From Actinomycetes bacterium (GTDB lineage Bacteria > Actinomycetota > Acidimicrobiia > IMCC26256 > JANYLB01): DNA of 64,000 nucleotides. The notes under the pieces are model-generated. The model saw only the letters and a list, made by a program, of their open reading frames with translations. It was not told the DNA's origin and did not search any database. The translations under genes and the position numbers were made by a program. Location: contig JANYLB010000026.1 in assembly GCA_025363815.1 (NCBI GenBank), positions 99,439 through 163,438 on the forward strand, in the 5' to 3' direction. Within the stretch, counting starts at the first letter, position 1. The number at the start of each line of letters is the position of its first letter. Shown here piece by piece: positions 14,456 to 22,653 of this stretch.

Positions 14456-14581
14456 ACACCGGTGGTTCTGAACCCCGGTCGGCTCGCACCTCTTTCGGTT
14501 CACAACGCTCCCCGATAGCCTCGTCGCACTCCCCCCGCATCTCCCCTTCCGCTGTTTACCCGCGCTCGAAGGGGATCTGCC

Positions 14582-15253
14582 GTGCTCCGTCGCTCACCAC
14601 GCGCCGCGCTGCTCTGGTGCGCCGCGCTCGTAATAGCTCTCGTCACCGCGTTGTGGGTGGGAGGCACCCTTGCGTCGTTGCGGCGCCAGGACACCCGCTA
14701 CGGAAACGTCGTCGAGCTCGTCGTCGCCCGCCACGACCTGCCGATCGGGAGGGTCATCACCGGAGCCGACCTCTCGATGGTCCACGCCCGTGGCGCCGCT
14801 CGACCCCCGGGAGCGCTCACCGAACGCGGCGACGCCACCGGTCGGGTGCTCGTCGTGGCGGTGCTACGAGGCCAGGCCGTTACATCCCGGCACCTCACCG
14901 CGAAAGGTCGTGACGGGCGCGACGGTGTGGTGGCCCCGGGCCGCCGAGCGATGCGGGTTGGCGTCGCCGACACCCCTGCGTTGCACGCAGGTGACCACGT
15001 CGACGTGTACGTCACGTTCGATCCCGCACAGATCGCAGCCAATTCCGATCCGACGCTGACGGTCGCGAAAGCGGTGCCCGTCCTCTCGCTCGACGCCACC
15101 GATGTGAACACCGCAAACAAGCGGACCACCGGCGTCACCCTCATGGTCGACGCCGACGACGCCCCCCGGCTCGCCTACGCCAGCGCGAACGGTGTCCTCG
15201 CCTTGGCGCTCGTGCCACCGGAGGAGGTCCGCGACCCGACTGGATCGCGCTGA
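14582..15253 (+). CDS. SAF-domain protein (CpaB/RcpC-like)
   Basis: The 223-residue protein starts at GTG 14582. One N-terminal membrane helix (residues 9-30, ALLWCAALVIALVTALWVGG) is followed by a SAF domain (VVARHDLPIGRVITGADLSM) and a second beta-rich part with MRVGVADTPALHAGDHVDVYV, the order seen in CpaB/RcpC of Flp pilus systems. No tad/flp genes are nearby, so it is an orphan. An FmdB-type gene followed by a SAF-domain gene is a neighbourhood I recall from other actinobacteria, but I cannot check it here. The role is unknown; an extracytoplasmic anchored protein is the safe reading. Confidence 0.72.
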   Translation: MLRRSPRAALLWCAALVIALVTALWVGGTLASLRRQDTRYGNVVELVVARHDLPIGRVITGADLSMVHARGAARPPGALTERGDATGRVLVVAVLRGQAVTSRHLTAKGRDGRDGVVAPGRRAMRVGVADTPALHAGDHVDVYVTFDPAQIAANSDPTLTVAKAVPVLSLDATDVNTANKRTTGVTLMVDADDAPRLAYASANGVLALALVPPEEVRDPTGSR

Positions 15254-15273
15254 GCCCGTACGCTCCGTTTCCG

Positions 15274-15990
15274 ATGACGGAACCGAGCGCGATCGAAGCG
15301 ATCATCTTCGACTACGGCGGCGTGATCTCGAGCCCGCTCTTCCGCGGCATCGGCGACTTCGAAGCTGCCAGCGGCTATCCCCCGGGATCGCTTCTGCGCC
15401 TGCTCTTCGGTGAGGTGCATTACGTGGGCGTCGAAGGCCGGGCGGTTGCCGACAACCTCGGGGAACGTGCGAACCATGCCATCGAGGACCACGACTGGCA
15501 CCGGCTCGAACGCGGCGAGATCGACTTCACCACCTATTTCGGTGGACTCGAGGCCCGCGCCCCCGAGATCCTCGGCGTCGAGCTCGACGTCGACGCCTAC
15601 GGGCGATTCATGAGCTCCACCGCCATCGGGGTCCATTGGCCCGTGGTGCACCGCATCCGCGAGCTGAAAGCCGACGGCTTTGCGCTCGCGCTTCTCACCA
15701 ACAACATCGCCGAGTTCGGCGAACATTGGAAGGCGACGTTCCCTCTCGAAGAGTTGTTCGAGATCGTCGTCGACTCGAGCTCCGTAGGTATGCGAAAACC
15801 AGATCCGGCGATCTACCTGTTCACTCTGGACCAGCTCGGCGTGAAGCCCGAGGCGTCGGTGTTCATAGACGACAACGCTGACAACATCCGCGCCGCTCGC
15901 GACCTCGGCATGCAAACCGTGCACTTCGGCGAAGACCCGTGGGCCGCACTTGCCAAGCTCGACGCGATCCTCCTCGCCAAAGTGCGCTAG
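15274..15990 (+). CDS. HAD-superfamily hydrolase (subfamily IA)
   Basis: The 238-residue protein has the four HAD motifs: I, IIFDYGGVI (nucleophile Asp13); II, LLTNN; III, MRKPDP with the catalytic lysine; IV, FIDDNADN. The second residue of the catalytic D-x-D is replaced by glycine (D-Y-G), as in the group related to the epoxide-hydrolase N-terminal phosphatase and to some HAD proteins of uncertain activity. The substrate is unknown. It starts 20 bases after the SAF-domain gene on the same strand and overlaps the PmbA gene tail-to-tail by four bases (15987-15990). Confidence 0.82.
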   Translation: MTEPSAIEAIIFDYGGVISSPLFRGIGDFEAASGYPPGSLLRLLFGEVHYVGVEGRAVADNLGERANHAIEDHDWHRLERGEIDFTTYFGGLEARAPEILGVELDVDAYGRFMSSTAIGVHWPVVHRIRELKADGFALALLTNNIAEFGEHWKATFPLEELFEIVVDSSSVGMRKPDPAIYLFTLDQLGVKPEASVFIDDNADNIRAARDLGMQTVHFGEDPWAALAKLDAILLAKVR

Positions 15991-17363
15991 TTCCCGCTCA
16001 TCTGCATCTCGCCGATCACCAGCGTGATGCCGGCCGCGGCACCGGGGAGCCAGGTGAGGTCGCCGCCGATCTCGGCGATGGTGAGCAGGATCCGCGGCAA
16101 CGTCGACGCGATGGTGATTTCGCGGACCGGCTCGGCAAAGGCGCCGTCGCGCACCATCAACCCTTCGGCGCCGACGGAAAAGTCACCGCTGACCGGATTC
16201 GTCCCCGAATGCAGTCCGCTCACCGACTGCACGAAAAGCGCGTCGGGCGTCGACGCGACGATCTCGTCGAGGGTCCGGCGTCCTGGCGCGAGGTGCAATG
16301 CCCGCGCCCCGACACCCGGGGCCGACTTGAACCCACCCCGAACGGCGGAACCCGTCGTCGTAACTCCCGAGCGACGCCCCGAGTACACGTTCTGCAGGAA
16401 ACCCTGCAGAACACCGTCGACAATCAGGGCGTTGCGCCGAACCGGCACACCTTCGGCATCGTGGGTCGCCGCGCCGAAAGCGATCGGGTTGGTCGGGTCG
16501 TCGATCAGGTTCACCATCGGCGAGCCGACCTGCTCGCCCTCGCGCCCGAGAAACATCGACCGACCCTTGGCGATCGCCTCGCCGTTCAAGGCCGAGCCGA
16601 TGAGACCGAGGATCGAGCGACTCACCAGCGGGTCGAGAATCACGCACAGGCGCCGTGACGATGGTTGCTTCGCGCCGAGCAACCGAGTGGAACGCAGCGC
16701 GGCGTCGCGCGCGGCACCCTCCACATCGAGATCGTCGGGAGTGCGAGCGACCGAGAACCCGGCTCCGGTCTGGGTGTCGTCTCGTTCTCCGGCCATCGCC
16801 GATGCGCTGACCGACGCCACGCACCTACGGCTGGTTGCCTCCACGCCGAGAGAGTTGGAGACCGCGGCCTCGATGGCCGCGTCTCCGTAGTCGGCCGATT
16901 CGACCCCGCGCACACGACGGTCGGCCGCGAGCGTGAGCCGCTCCACCTCCAGAGCAAGAGCGACCTTGTCGGCAACGGGAACCGAGAGCAACTCGTCACG
17001 CCAAAGATCCACAGCGGGCGCTTCGATGCCCGCGAAGTCGGTCGGCGCCGCGAGACCTGCATGCTCGTCGGGCGCGCCAAAGATCGCGTTGTCTCGCGCT
17101 TCGGCGAGGGTGTCGGCCACGACCTCGGGCGCGAGTGATCCCGCCCACGCGTACCCCGTGCGGTTCTCGACAACGACGCGTACACCGACTCCGCCGATCT
17201 CGGCTACCGAAAGCGACTCGACGACTCCGGCGTACACCTTGACCTCGGTTTCGCGCGATCGCAGCGCGTACGCCTCGATCTGCTCGCCGGGTCTCGCTGC
17301 GCCTGCTATCTCCCGTGCTACCGAGAGTAGATCCACTCGCCTCGATACGAGCCGATCAGACAC
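15987..17363 (-). CDS. TldD/PmbA family protein, PmbA (TldE)-type subunit
   Basis: The 458-residue protein starts at a GTG eight bases inside the tldD gene; an earlier GTG at 17375 is also possible. Family features include ESLSVAEIGGVGVRVVVENR near the start and, in the C-terminal part, NALIVDGVLQGFLQNVYSGRR and GLHSGTNPVSGDFSVGAEG. It lacks the metal-binding HExxxH of its partner, as expected for the TldE/PmbA subunit. TldD/TldE form a heterodimeric metalloprotease that trims unfolded peptides, modified-peptide precursors or the CcdA antitoxin in other bacteria. Overlapping genes imply equal production of the two subunits. Confidence 0.9.
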   Translation of the reverse strand: MSDRLVSRRVDLLSVAREIAGAARPGEQIEAYALRSRETEVKVYAGVVESLSVAEIGGVGVRVVVENRTGYAWAGSLAPEVVADTLAEARDNAIFGAPDEHAGLAAPTDFAGIEAPAVDLWRDELLSVPVADKVALALEVERLTLAADRRVRGVESADYGDAAIEAAVSNSLGVEATSRRCVASVSASAMAGERDDTQTGAGFSVARTPDDLDVEGAARDAALRSTRLLGAKQPSSRRLCVILDPLVSRSILGLIGSALNGEAIAKGRSMFLGREGEQVGSPMVNLIDDPTNPIAFGAATHDAEGVPVRRNALIVDGVLQGFLQNVYSGRRSGVTTTGSAVRGGFKSAPGVGARALHLAPGRRTLDEIVASTPDALFVQSVSGLHSGTNPVSGDFSVGAEGLMVRDGAFAEPVREITIASTLPRILLTIAEIGGDLTWLPGAAAGITLVIGEMQMSGN

Positions 17364-18756
17364 CGGCGGTCCCACCGACGGTCAACTCCGCGACTCTCAG
17401 GGTCGGTTGACCGGCGGAGACCGGTACGCCTTGGCCGTCCTTGCCACACGTTCCGGCCCACGTGTCGAAATCGGAACCGACCGCGTCGACCGAGCGCAAC
17501 GCTTCAGGTCCGTTTCCGATCAGCTGCGCCGCCCGCACGGGTTCGGTGATCTCACCGTTCTCGATCATGTACGCCTCGGTTATACCGAATACAAAATCAC
17601 CGGTCGCGGTGTTCACCTGGCCTCCGCCGAGGGCGACGCAATAGAGCCCGTACGGCGTCTGCGAGATGATGTCGTCGGGGTCTTCCTCGCCCGCGAGTAG
17701 ATACGTGTTGGTCATCCGCACCATCGGAAGGTGCTGGTAGGTCTCCCGACGACCATTACCGCTCGACCCGCGCCCCTCCTTGGCCGCTCGCGTCAGGTCC
17801 CACATGTAGTCGGTCAGCACACCGTTCTCGATCAACACGTTGCGTTGGGCCGGTGTGCCCTCGTCATCTATCGCATAGGTACCCCACTCGCGTGCATAGG
17901 TACCGTCGTCGACGACCGTGACAAGCGGTGACGCCACCATCTCGCCCACCCGACCACCGAACACCGACGCATCCCGACCCACAAGGTCGGCCTCGAGGCC
18001 GTGACCGCACGCCTCGTGGAACAACACCCCGCCGGCGCCGCGCTTGAGCACCACGGCCAGCTTCCCCGACGGTGCCGGCCGGGCGCGGGCCGCGGTTAGC
18101 GCACGGCGCGCAGCGATCCGCGCGACTGCCTCGGGTGCGATCTCGTCGAACAGCTCGAAGCCGACCGACCGACCCGGTGCCTCGGTGCCCGTCTGCAACC
18201 CGGTGTCTGAGTCGGCGACGCAGTTCACGAGGAAGCGCGTACGCACCTGGTCATCGTCTGCGAGCAAGCCGTCGGAGTTGGCAACGAGAATTCGGCGTCG
18301 GGCGTCGGCGTAGGACGCACTCACCTGGCGGATCGTCTCGCTCTCGGTCCGGGCAGCATCGTCGGCCCGAGCGAGCAGATCGGCCTTAGCCGACTTCTCG
18401 ACCGACTCGGGAAGCACCTCGACGTCGTGCGGGCGCGGCGCGTTTCGGCGCGTGAGCGCCACAATGTTCGTCTTGCCTGCTTCTCCACGGGCCGCGGCCG
18501 CTGCGGCCTCGGCTGCATCTCGCAGGCCGTCTTCGCTGAGGTCGGCCGTGTGTGCGAACCCGGTGGTTCCTCCCCGCACGACTCGGATGCCGGCACCGCG
18601 TTCGCGTCCGGAGACCATCTCTTCGACCCGTCGGTCGTCGAGTCTGGCCGCGGTAGTGCGGCGGTCTTCGACGAAGACCTCTGCGAAGTCGCCACCGTTG
18701 CGCAGCGCCGCTCGCAGCGTGCGATCGAGAACGGTCTCGTCGACTAGTTGCGTCAC
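17356..18756 (-). CDS. tldD: TldD-family metalloprotease
   Basis: The 466-residue protein uses the GTG at 18756, preceded by GGAGG; the open frame continues to 19623 but runs antisense through a real gene. The catalytic zinc motif HEACGH is at residues 247-252, followed by GLEAD with a further acidic ligand. Other family segments are GAGIRVVRGGTTGFAHT, VLIENGVLTDYMWD, GGGQVNTATGDFVFGI and the end TCGKDGQGVPVSAGQPTLRV. It is the active subunit of the TldD/TldE protease. No peptide-precursor gene is visible beside it, so the substrate is unknown. Confidence 0.92.
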   Translation of the reverse strand: MTQLVDETVLDRTLRAALRNGGDFAEVFVEDRRTTAARLDDRRVEEMVSGRERGAGIRVVRGGTTGFAHTADLSEDGLRDAAEAAAAAARGEAGKTNIVALTRRNAPRPHDVEVLPESVEKSAKADLLARADDAARTESETIRQVSASYADARRRILVANSDGLLADDDQVRTRFLVNCVADSDTGLQTGTEAPGRSVGFELFDEIAPEAVARIAARRALTAARARPAPSGKLAVVLKRGAGGVLFHEACGHGLEADLVGRDASVFGGRVGEMVASPLVTVVDDGTYAREWGTYAIDDEGTPAQRNVLIENGVLTDYMWDLTRAAKEGRGSSGNGRRETYQHLPMVRMTNTYLLAGEEDPDDIISQTPYGLYCVALGGGQVNTATGDFVFGITEAYMIENGEITEPVRAAQLIGNGPEALRSVDAVGSDFDTWAGTCGKDGQGVPVSAGQPTLRVAELTVGGTAGV

Positions 18757-18897
18757 CGGTCCTCCAGGGTATGAGAGCGGGGTTTGAGCCAAACAGGGTC
18801 CGCGGATCAACCGATCCGGAGCGACAGAAAGTCCCGAGACACGAACTCGGCATGGCTCGAAGTGCTCGGGCCGCGAAGGGCTGCGTATCGTAGGTCG

Positions 18898-19299
18898 ATG
18901 CCCGCTACCTCGCCGCTCCGTCTCGAGCCGGGATGCACCGCCTTCATCGAGATGATCGTCACCCACAGCGATACGGCGAGCGCGCTGCGAACCGGGGATG
19001 TAGCGGTGCTGGGAACGCCTGCGATCGTGCGCCTCGCAGAGGAAGCGTCGGTCGCCGCTATCAACGGCCGGCTCGCGCCAGGAACCACCACGGTCGGTCA
19101 CCGAGTGCAGATGGATCACCTCGCGCCGACACCGGTCGGAGCAGGAGTGCGCGCCGAGGCGCTGCTCGAATCGGTCGAAGGTCGACGCCTCACCTTCCGG
19201 ATCTCGGTGAGCGACAGCCATGGTCTCGTCGCAGCCGGACGCATAACCCGGGTGGTGGTCGAACGCGACCGGTTCCTCGAGAAGGCCGCCGGCAGCTAG
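18898..19299 (+). CDS. FlK-family (fluoroacetyl-CoA thioesterase-like) hot-dog protein
   Basis: The 133-residue hot-dog-fold protein starts at ATG 18898; earlier in-frame starts lie in the promoter region shared with tldD. The three residues of the fluoroacetyl-CoA thioesterase FlK triad are matched in spacing: Thr40, Glu48 and His74 (LGTPAIVRLAEEA and QMDHLAPTPVG), the same 8- and 26-residue steps as Thr42, Glu50 and His76 in FlK. Most genomic homologues hydrolyse unknown acyl-CoAs and probably do not act on fluoroacetate. It is divergent from tldD and 22 bases before the next gene. Confidence 0.82.
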   Translation: MPATSPLRLEPGCTAFIEMIVTHSDTASALRTGDVAVLGTPAIVRLAEEASVAAINGRLAPGTTTVGHRVQMDHLAPTPVGAGVRAEALLESVEGRRLTFRISVSDSHGLVAAGRITRVVVERDRFLEKAAGS

Positions 19300-19321
19300 G
19301 CAGGGAACTAGCGTCGAGTGG

Positions 19322-19912
19322 GTGAGCACGGCCGAGCCACCCGACGAGCCGGCGCGTCCGGGCGCTGCTGATGCCTCGGCCGACACCTGGTCCGCGCTGA
19401 CGACAGGGGCCGTCGCTCCACCGCCCCCTTCCGACCTGTTGCCCGGCGCGCCCGGCGCCTGGATCGCTGATCCTCCCAAGCCGAAGCGAAAACTGACGTG
19501 GCTCTGGGTTCTCTTGGGCGTGCTGGGCATCATCACGGCTCTCGTCGTCGTCGCGGTGGTGCTGTTTGTTCGCACGCTCACCGGCCCCATAGATGCGGCC
19601 AACAGGGCCCTCGTGCAGATCAAGGCCCATCACTACCCCGCCGCCTACCGACTCGCGTGTTCCGAGGATCGTCGGAACTACTCCGAGAAGCAGTACGAGC
19701 AGGCGTTCATCGACGCAACCACTCAACAGGGACAGATCAAGAGCTACGACGTCAACTACGCCAGCATCAACGGTGCCAAGGCCGAGGTTCGCTTCAACAT
19801 CGAGTTCGTCGGCAGCGGCACCGTCCGCTACGAAGCCAGCGCGCAGAAGGAGAACGGCCACTGGCGGGTGTGCCTGCTGGCGCCTGATCGCGGCGCGGCG
19901 CTGACTCGTTAG
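19322..19912 (+). CDS. Membrane-anchored protein with an extracytoplasmic NTF2-like domain
   Basis: The 196-residue protein starts at GTG 19322. A proline-rich cytoplasmic part (residues 1-58, PPPPSDLLPGAPGAWI) is followed by one membrane helix (about 60-84, LLGVLGIITALVVVAVVLFV). The outer part of about 110 residues (AHHYPAAYRLACSEDRRNYS, later HWRVCLLAP) resembles DUF4878-like small NTF2-fold domains of actinobacterial lipoproteins, with two cysteines that could pair. Function unknown. Its TAG stop overlaps the TAA stop of the opposing hydrolase gene within the four bases TTAG at 19909-19912. Confidence 0.7.
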   Translation: MSTAEPPDEPARPGAADASADTWSALTTGAVAPPPPSDLLPGAPGAWIADPPKPKRKLTWLWVLLGVLGIITALVVVAVVLFVRTLTGPIDAANRALVQIKAHHYPAAYRLACSEDRRNYSEKQYEQAFIDATTQQGQIKSYDVNYASINGAKAEVRFNIEFVGSGTVRYEASAQKENGHWRVCLLAPDRGAALTR

Positions 19913-20739
19913 ACGGCTGCTTCGACGGCGTCAACGCGGTCGAGGAACTCTGAGAGCGCGGCGATCCACGCGTCGGGGTTCTCGAACTGCGGCGAATGGC
20001 CGGCGTCGGGAATCACCACGAGACGGGCACCGGGGATGGTCTCGGCCATGTCCCGAGAATCGCGGATGAACGGCTTGTCCTGATCGCCGACGATCACGAG
20101 CGTCGGGCAGTCGACGGCGGAGAGCGACGCGAGCTGCTGCGGCTGATGGGCCATGTCACGCGCCATCGCGCACCACATCACGACCGACAGCGCTCCCCAC
20201 TTCGCGTCCTGGAACTCCTGGTAGCCGGCGCGCCCCTCCAACAGCTGCTGGTAGGCAGGAGTATCGAGGACGGGCGAGGAGTCGAGGAGCTCTTTCAGCG
20301 CCGCCTTCCCCTCCGCCAGGCCGTACTCCGCAGCACCGTCGATGAGATCGGGATCGAGGCCGAAAACCGGCCCCGACGAAGTGTCCATCAACACGAGGGC
20401 CTCGATCCGTCCGGGCGCCTCGAGAACCGCCCGCCGAACCGTCATCCCGCCCATCGAGTGCCCGAGGAGCCGGAACCGATCGAGGCCGCAGGCATCGGCA
20501 ACCGTGAGCACATCGGCGGCGAGGCGGTCAAGGGAGTACGCGGCCACGTCGTCGGGCCCGTCACTCTCACCATGGCCCCGATGATCGAACGTCACGACCC
20601 TGGCCCGTCGGGCGAGCGCGGTGACATGATCGGAGAAGTCTTCCTTCGCGCCGCCGAACCCGTGCACCAGCACGAGCCCCGGTCCTTCCCCCTCGACCCC
20701 GACCTCGAGACCCACTCCATCGTCGGTCGTGACCCGCAC
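19909..20739 (-). CDS. Alpha/beta-fold hydrolase
   Basis: The 276-residue protein starts at the GTG at 20739 with GGAGG five bases upstream; the longer frame to 21087 is antisense to the flippase gene. The catalytic triad is visible: nucleophile Ser95 in GHSMGG, the acid in VIVGDQDKPF and the histidine in DAGHSPQFE. The oxyanion-hole segment is LVHGFGG, and FDHRGHGESD is typical of the C-C hydrolase/haloperoxidase/lactonase group. The substrate cannot be inferred. It is divergent from the flippase gene across about 100 bases. Confidence 0.88.
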   Translation of the reverse strand: MRVTTDDGVGLEVGVEGEGPGLVLVHGFGGAKEDFSDHVTALARRARVVTFDHRGHGESDGPDDVAAYSLDRLAADVLTVADACGLDRFRLLGHSMGGMTVRRAVLEAPGRIEALVLMDTSSGPVFGLDPDLIDGAAEYGLAEGKAALKELLDSSPVLDTPAYQQLLEGRAGYQEFQDAKWGALSVVMWCAMARDMAHQPQQLASLSAVDCPTLVIVGDQDKPFIRDSRDMAETIPGARLVVIPDAGHSPQFENPDAWIAALSEFLDRVDAVEAAV

Positions 20740-20836
20740 GGTTGCCTCCAGTGAGACGAGCTGCTGACCCCTACATCGTGTCCGATGCGGGTTGGGAAGG
20801 CCAACAACCGGCCGTTCGGCCCCGTAGGCTGAGGTC

Positions 20837-21838
20837 ATGGCCGCAACCGACACGGCGGAGAACGCCGCCGCCGGTCGACCCAGGCGGCGGTGGGTGCTGC
20901 CGCTCCGAATCGGCGTGAGCCTCGCGCTCCTCGCGGTGCTCGTCTGGAAGATGAACTTCGACACCATGCTGCCGCGGCAGCGGCACATCTCTACCGTGGC
21001 CTGGCTCGTGGCCGCGGTCGGCACCGCGCTTATCGGGATCGTCCTCTCGGCCTGGCGGTGGCAACAGGTTCTCGCGGTGTTCGACATGCCGATCCGACTC
21101 CGGATCCTGGTCTCGCACTACCTCGCCGGGCAGTTCGTCGGCAACGTGCTGCCGTCGACGATCGGCGGAGACGTGTTACGCGTCAGCCGCGGCGCGAAGT
21201 CGACCGGTTCGAGCAGCACCGCGTTTGCGTCGGTCGCCCTGGAACGCCTCACCGGATTCGTAGCGCTCCCGCTCATCTGCTTCATCGGGTTCGCGCTCGA
21301 ACCGTCGCTCCTCGAGGAGCGGGGCGCTTGGATCGCGCTGGCGATCTCGTTGGGAACGCTCGTTGCACTGGGGGTGATCCTCGTGCTCGCTGCGAGCCCC
21401 CGACTCGCCGGTCGGTTCAAGGATCACGACAACTGGATGCGCTTCATGGGCGCGGTGCACATCGGTGTCCATCGCCTCCGTCGCCGGCCCCACCTCGTGG
21501 GCGCGGTGCTCGGCACAGCCGTGATCTACCAGGCCTCGACCGTTCTCACGGTCTGGCTCGCGACCCGCGCGCTGAACGTATCGGTTCCCACTGCTGCGGT
21601 CATCGCGTTCGTCCCCGCCGTTGCCATGGCGCAGGTGATCCCCATCTCGGTAGGAGGATTCGGCGTGAGGGAGGGAATGCTGACGCTCTTCCTAACTCCC
21701 CTCGGAGTGTCGACCGGAAAGGCGGTAGGAATCGGGTTGCTCTGGTACTTCATCATGCTGGTCGTGAGTCTCGCCGGAGCCCCCGCGTTCGCCGTCGGCA
21801 ATCGGCGCGCCGCCAAACCGATCGGCTCGCCGCGATGA
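20837..21838 (+). CDS. Lysylphosphatidylglycerol-synthase TM-region / flippase-like membrane protein
   Basis: The 333-residue protein has about eight membrane helices and the signature of the LPG_synthase_TM family (YbhN/AglD-like): GNVLPSTIGGDVLRVSRG and later IPISVGGFGVREGMLTLF. Proteins of this group flip or transfer lipid-linked groups. It has no catalytic synthase domain, so it is not a full MprF. The stop overlaps the start of the next gene as ATGA, so it works with, or at least is translated with, the PAP2-type protein. Lipid remodelling of the envelope is the likely setting. Confidence 0.82.
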   Translation: MAATDTAENAAAGRPRRRWVLPLRIGVSLALLAVLVWKMNFDTMLPRQRHISTVAWLVAAVGTALIGIVLSAWRWQQVLAVFDMPIRLRILVSHYLAGQFVGNVLPSTIGGDVLRVSRGAKSTGSSSTAFASVALERLTGFVALPLICFIGFALEPSLLEERGAWIALAISLGTLVALGVILVLAASPRLAGRFKDHDNWMRFMGAVHIGVHRLRRRPHLVGAVLGTAVIYQASTVLTVWLATRALNVSVPTAAVIAFVPAVAMAQVIPISVGGFGVREGMLTLFLTPLGVSTGKAVGIGLLWYFIMLVVSLAGAPAFAVGNRRAAKPIGSPR

Positions 21839-22650
21839 CCGCGCATTTCGCGACAACCCAACGGTCACGGACCCGGCGCCCTGGCGGGAAACGACTTCGC
21901 GACGGCGTCTTCATCTACTGGTGGGTGGAGATCGCGATGATCCTCGCCTTCTACGTCGTGTACTCCGCGGTGCGGAACGCACAAGCAAGCGACGCGGTGT
22001 TGGCACTCAGCCACGCTCGCAATCTGATCCACTGGCAACGCGAGCTCGGCATCTACCACGAAAAGACCCTGCAGCATTGGGCGTTGCACGTTCGGCCACT
22101 CGTGATTGCGATGAACTACGCGTACGGGTCCCTGCACTTCATCGTCACGATCGGTGTCGGTGTCTATCTGTTCCGCAGATGGTCCGACGACTACCCGCGC
22201 TGGCGCAATACCCTCGGAATCACCACCGCGATCGCGCTCATCGGCTTCTACACCTGGCCCCTGATGCCGCCGCGCCTGCTGCCCTCGAGCTACGGCTTCA
22301 TCGACACGCTCGCCAGGTACCCGACTCTCTGGTCGTTCAACTCCGGTCAGATGAGCAAGCTGTCGAACCAGTACGCGGCGATGCCGAGCGTTCACTGCGC
22401 CTGGTCGTTGTTCTGCGCGTGCGCACTCGTGCCGCGGCTCAAGCACCGCTGGGCCAAGGTGCTGGCCGGCCTGTATCCCGTGCTCACCGTCACCGCAATC
22501 GTGCTCACCGCCAACCACTACTTCCTCGACGCGATCGGCGGGTTCGTGATCTTCGGTATCGGCTACACGGGCGGGCGCGTCTTCACGCGAGCCGGTCGGG
22601 GCCCGGCGATCGATCCCCCGGTCCGACCAGTGGCGCCTGTTCCCGTCTGA
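21835..22650 (+). CDS. PAP2-superfamily membrane phosphatase/transferase (Aur1-like)
   Basis: The 271-residue protein starts at ATG 21835, overlapping the flippase-like stop by four bases. It has about six membrane helices. The PAP2 catalytic signature is present in the inositolphosphotransferase-like form: MPSVHCAWSL with the first histidine and ANHYFLDAIGG with the second histidine and aspartate. An upstream segment LMPPRLLPSSYGFIDT is typical of the Aur1/Ipt1-like branch, which transfers phospho-headgroups in lipid synthesis. The exact lipid is unknown; a plain phosphatidate phosphatase is an alternative. Confidence 0.83.
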   Translation: MTAHFATTQRSRTRRPGGKRLRDGVFIYWWVEIAMILAFYVVYSAVRNAQASDAVLALSHARNLIHWQRELGIYHEKTLQHWALHVRPLVIAMNYAYGSLHFIVTIGVGVYLFRRWSDDYPRWRNTLGITTAIALIGFYTWPLMPPRLLPSSYGFIDTLARYPTLWSFNSGQMSKLSNQYAAMPSVHCAWSLFCACALVPRLKHRWAKVLAGLYPVLTVTAIVLTANHYFLDAIGGFVIFGIGYTGGRVFTRAGRGPAIDPPVRPVAPVPV

Positions 22651-22653
22651 GTG

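Noticed and set aside
14582..15253. A Flp pilus assembly locus.
   Set aside because: Only the SAF/CpaB-like gene is present. No secretin, ATPase or pilin gene is near.
18757..18897. A modified-peptide precursor gene between tldD and the FlK-type gene.
   Set aside because: No short frame with a start signal, leader and core was found. The segment looks like a divergent promoter.
17356..19623. A 755-codon leftward frame that includes tldD.
   Set aside because: The first ~290 codons run antisense through the FlK-type and membrane-protein genes. The TldD family length and a GGAGG-preceded GTG at 18756 fix the start.
20890..22650. A 586-codon frame that would fuse arginine-rich sequence to the PAP2 protein.
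   Set aside because: The first 315 codons are an out-of-frame shadow of the flippase-like gene. The PAP2 protein starts at ATG 21835, overlapping the previous stop.
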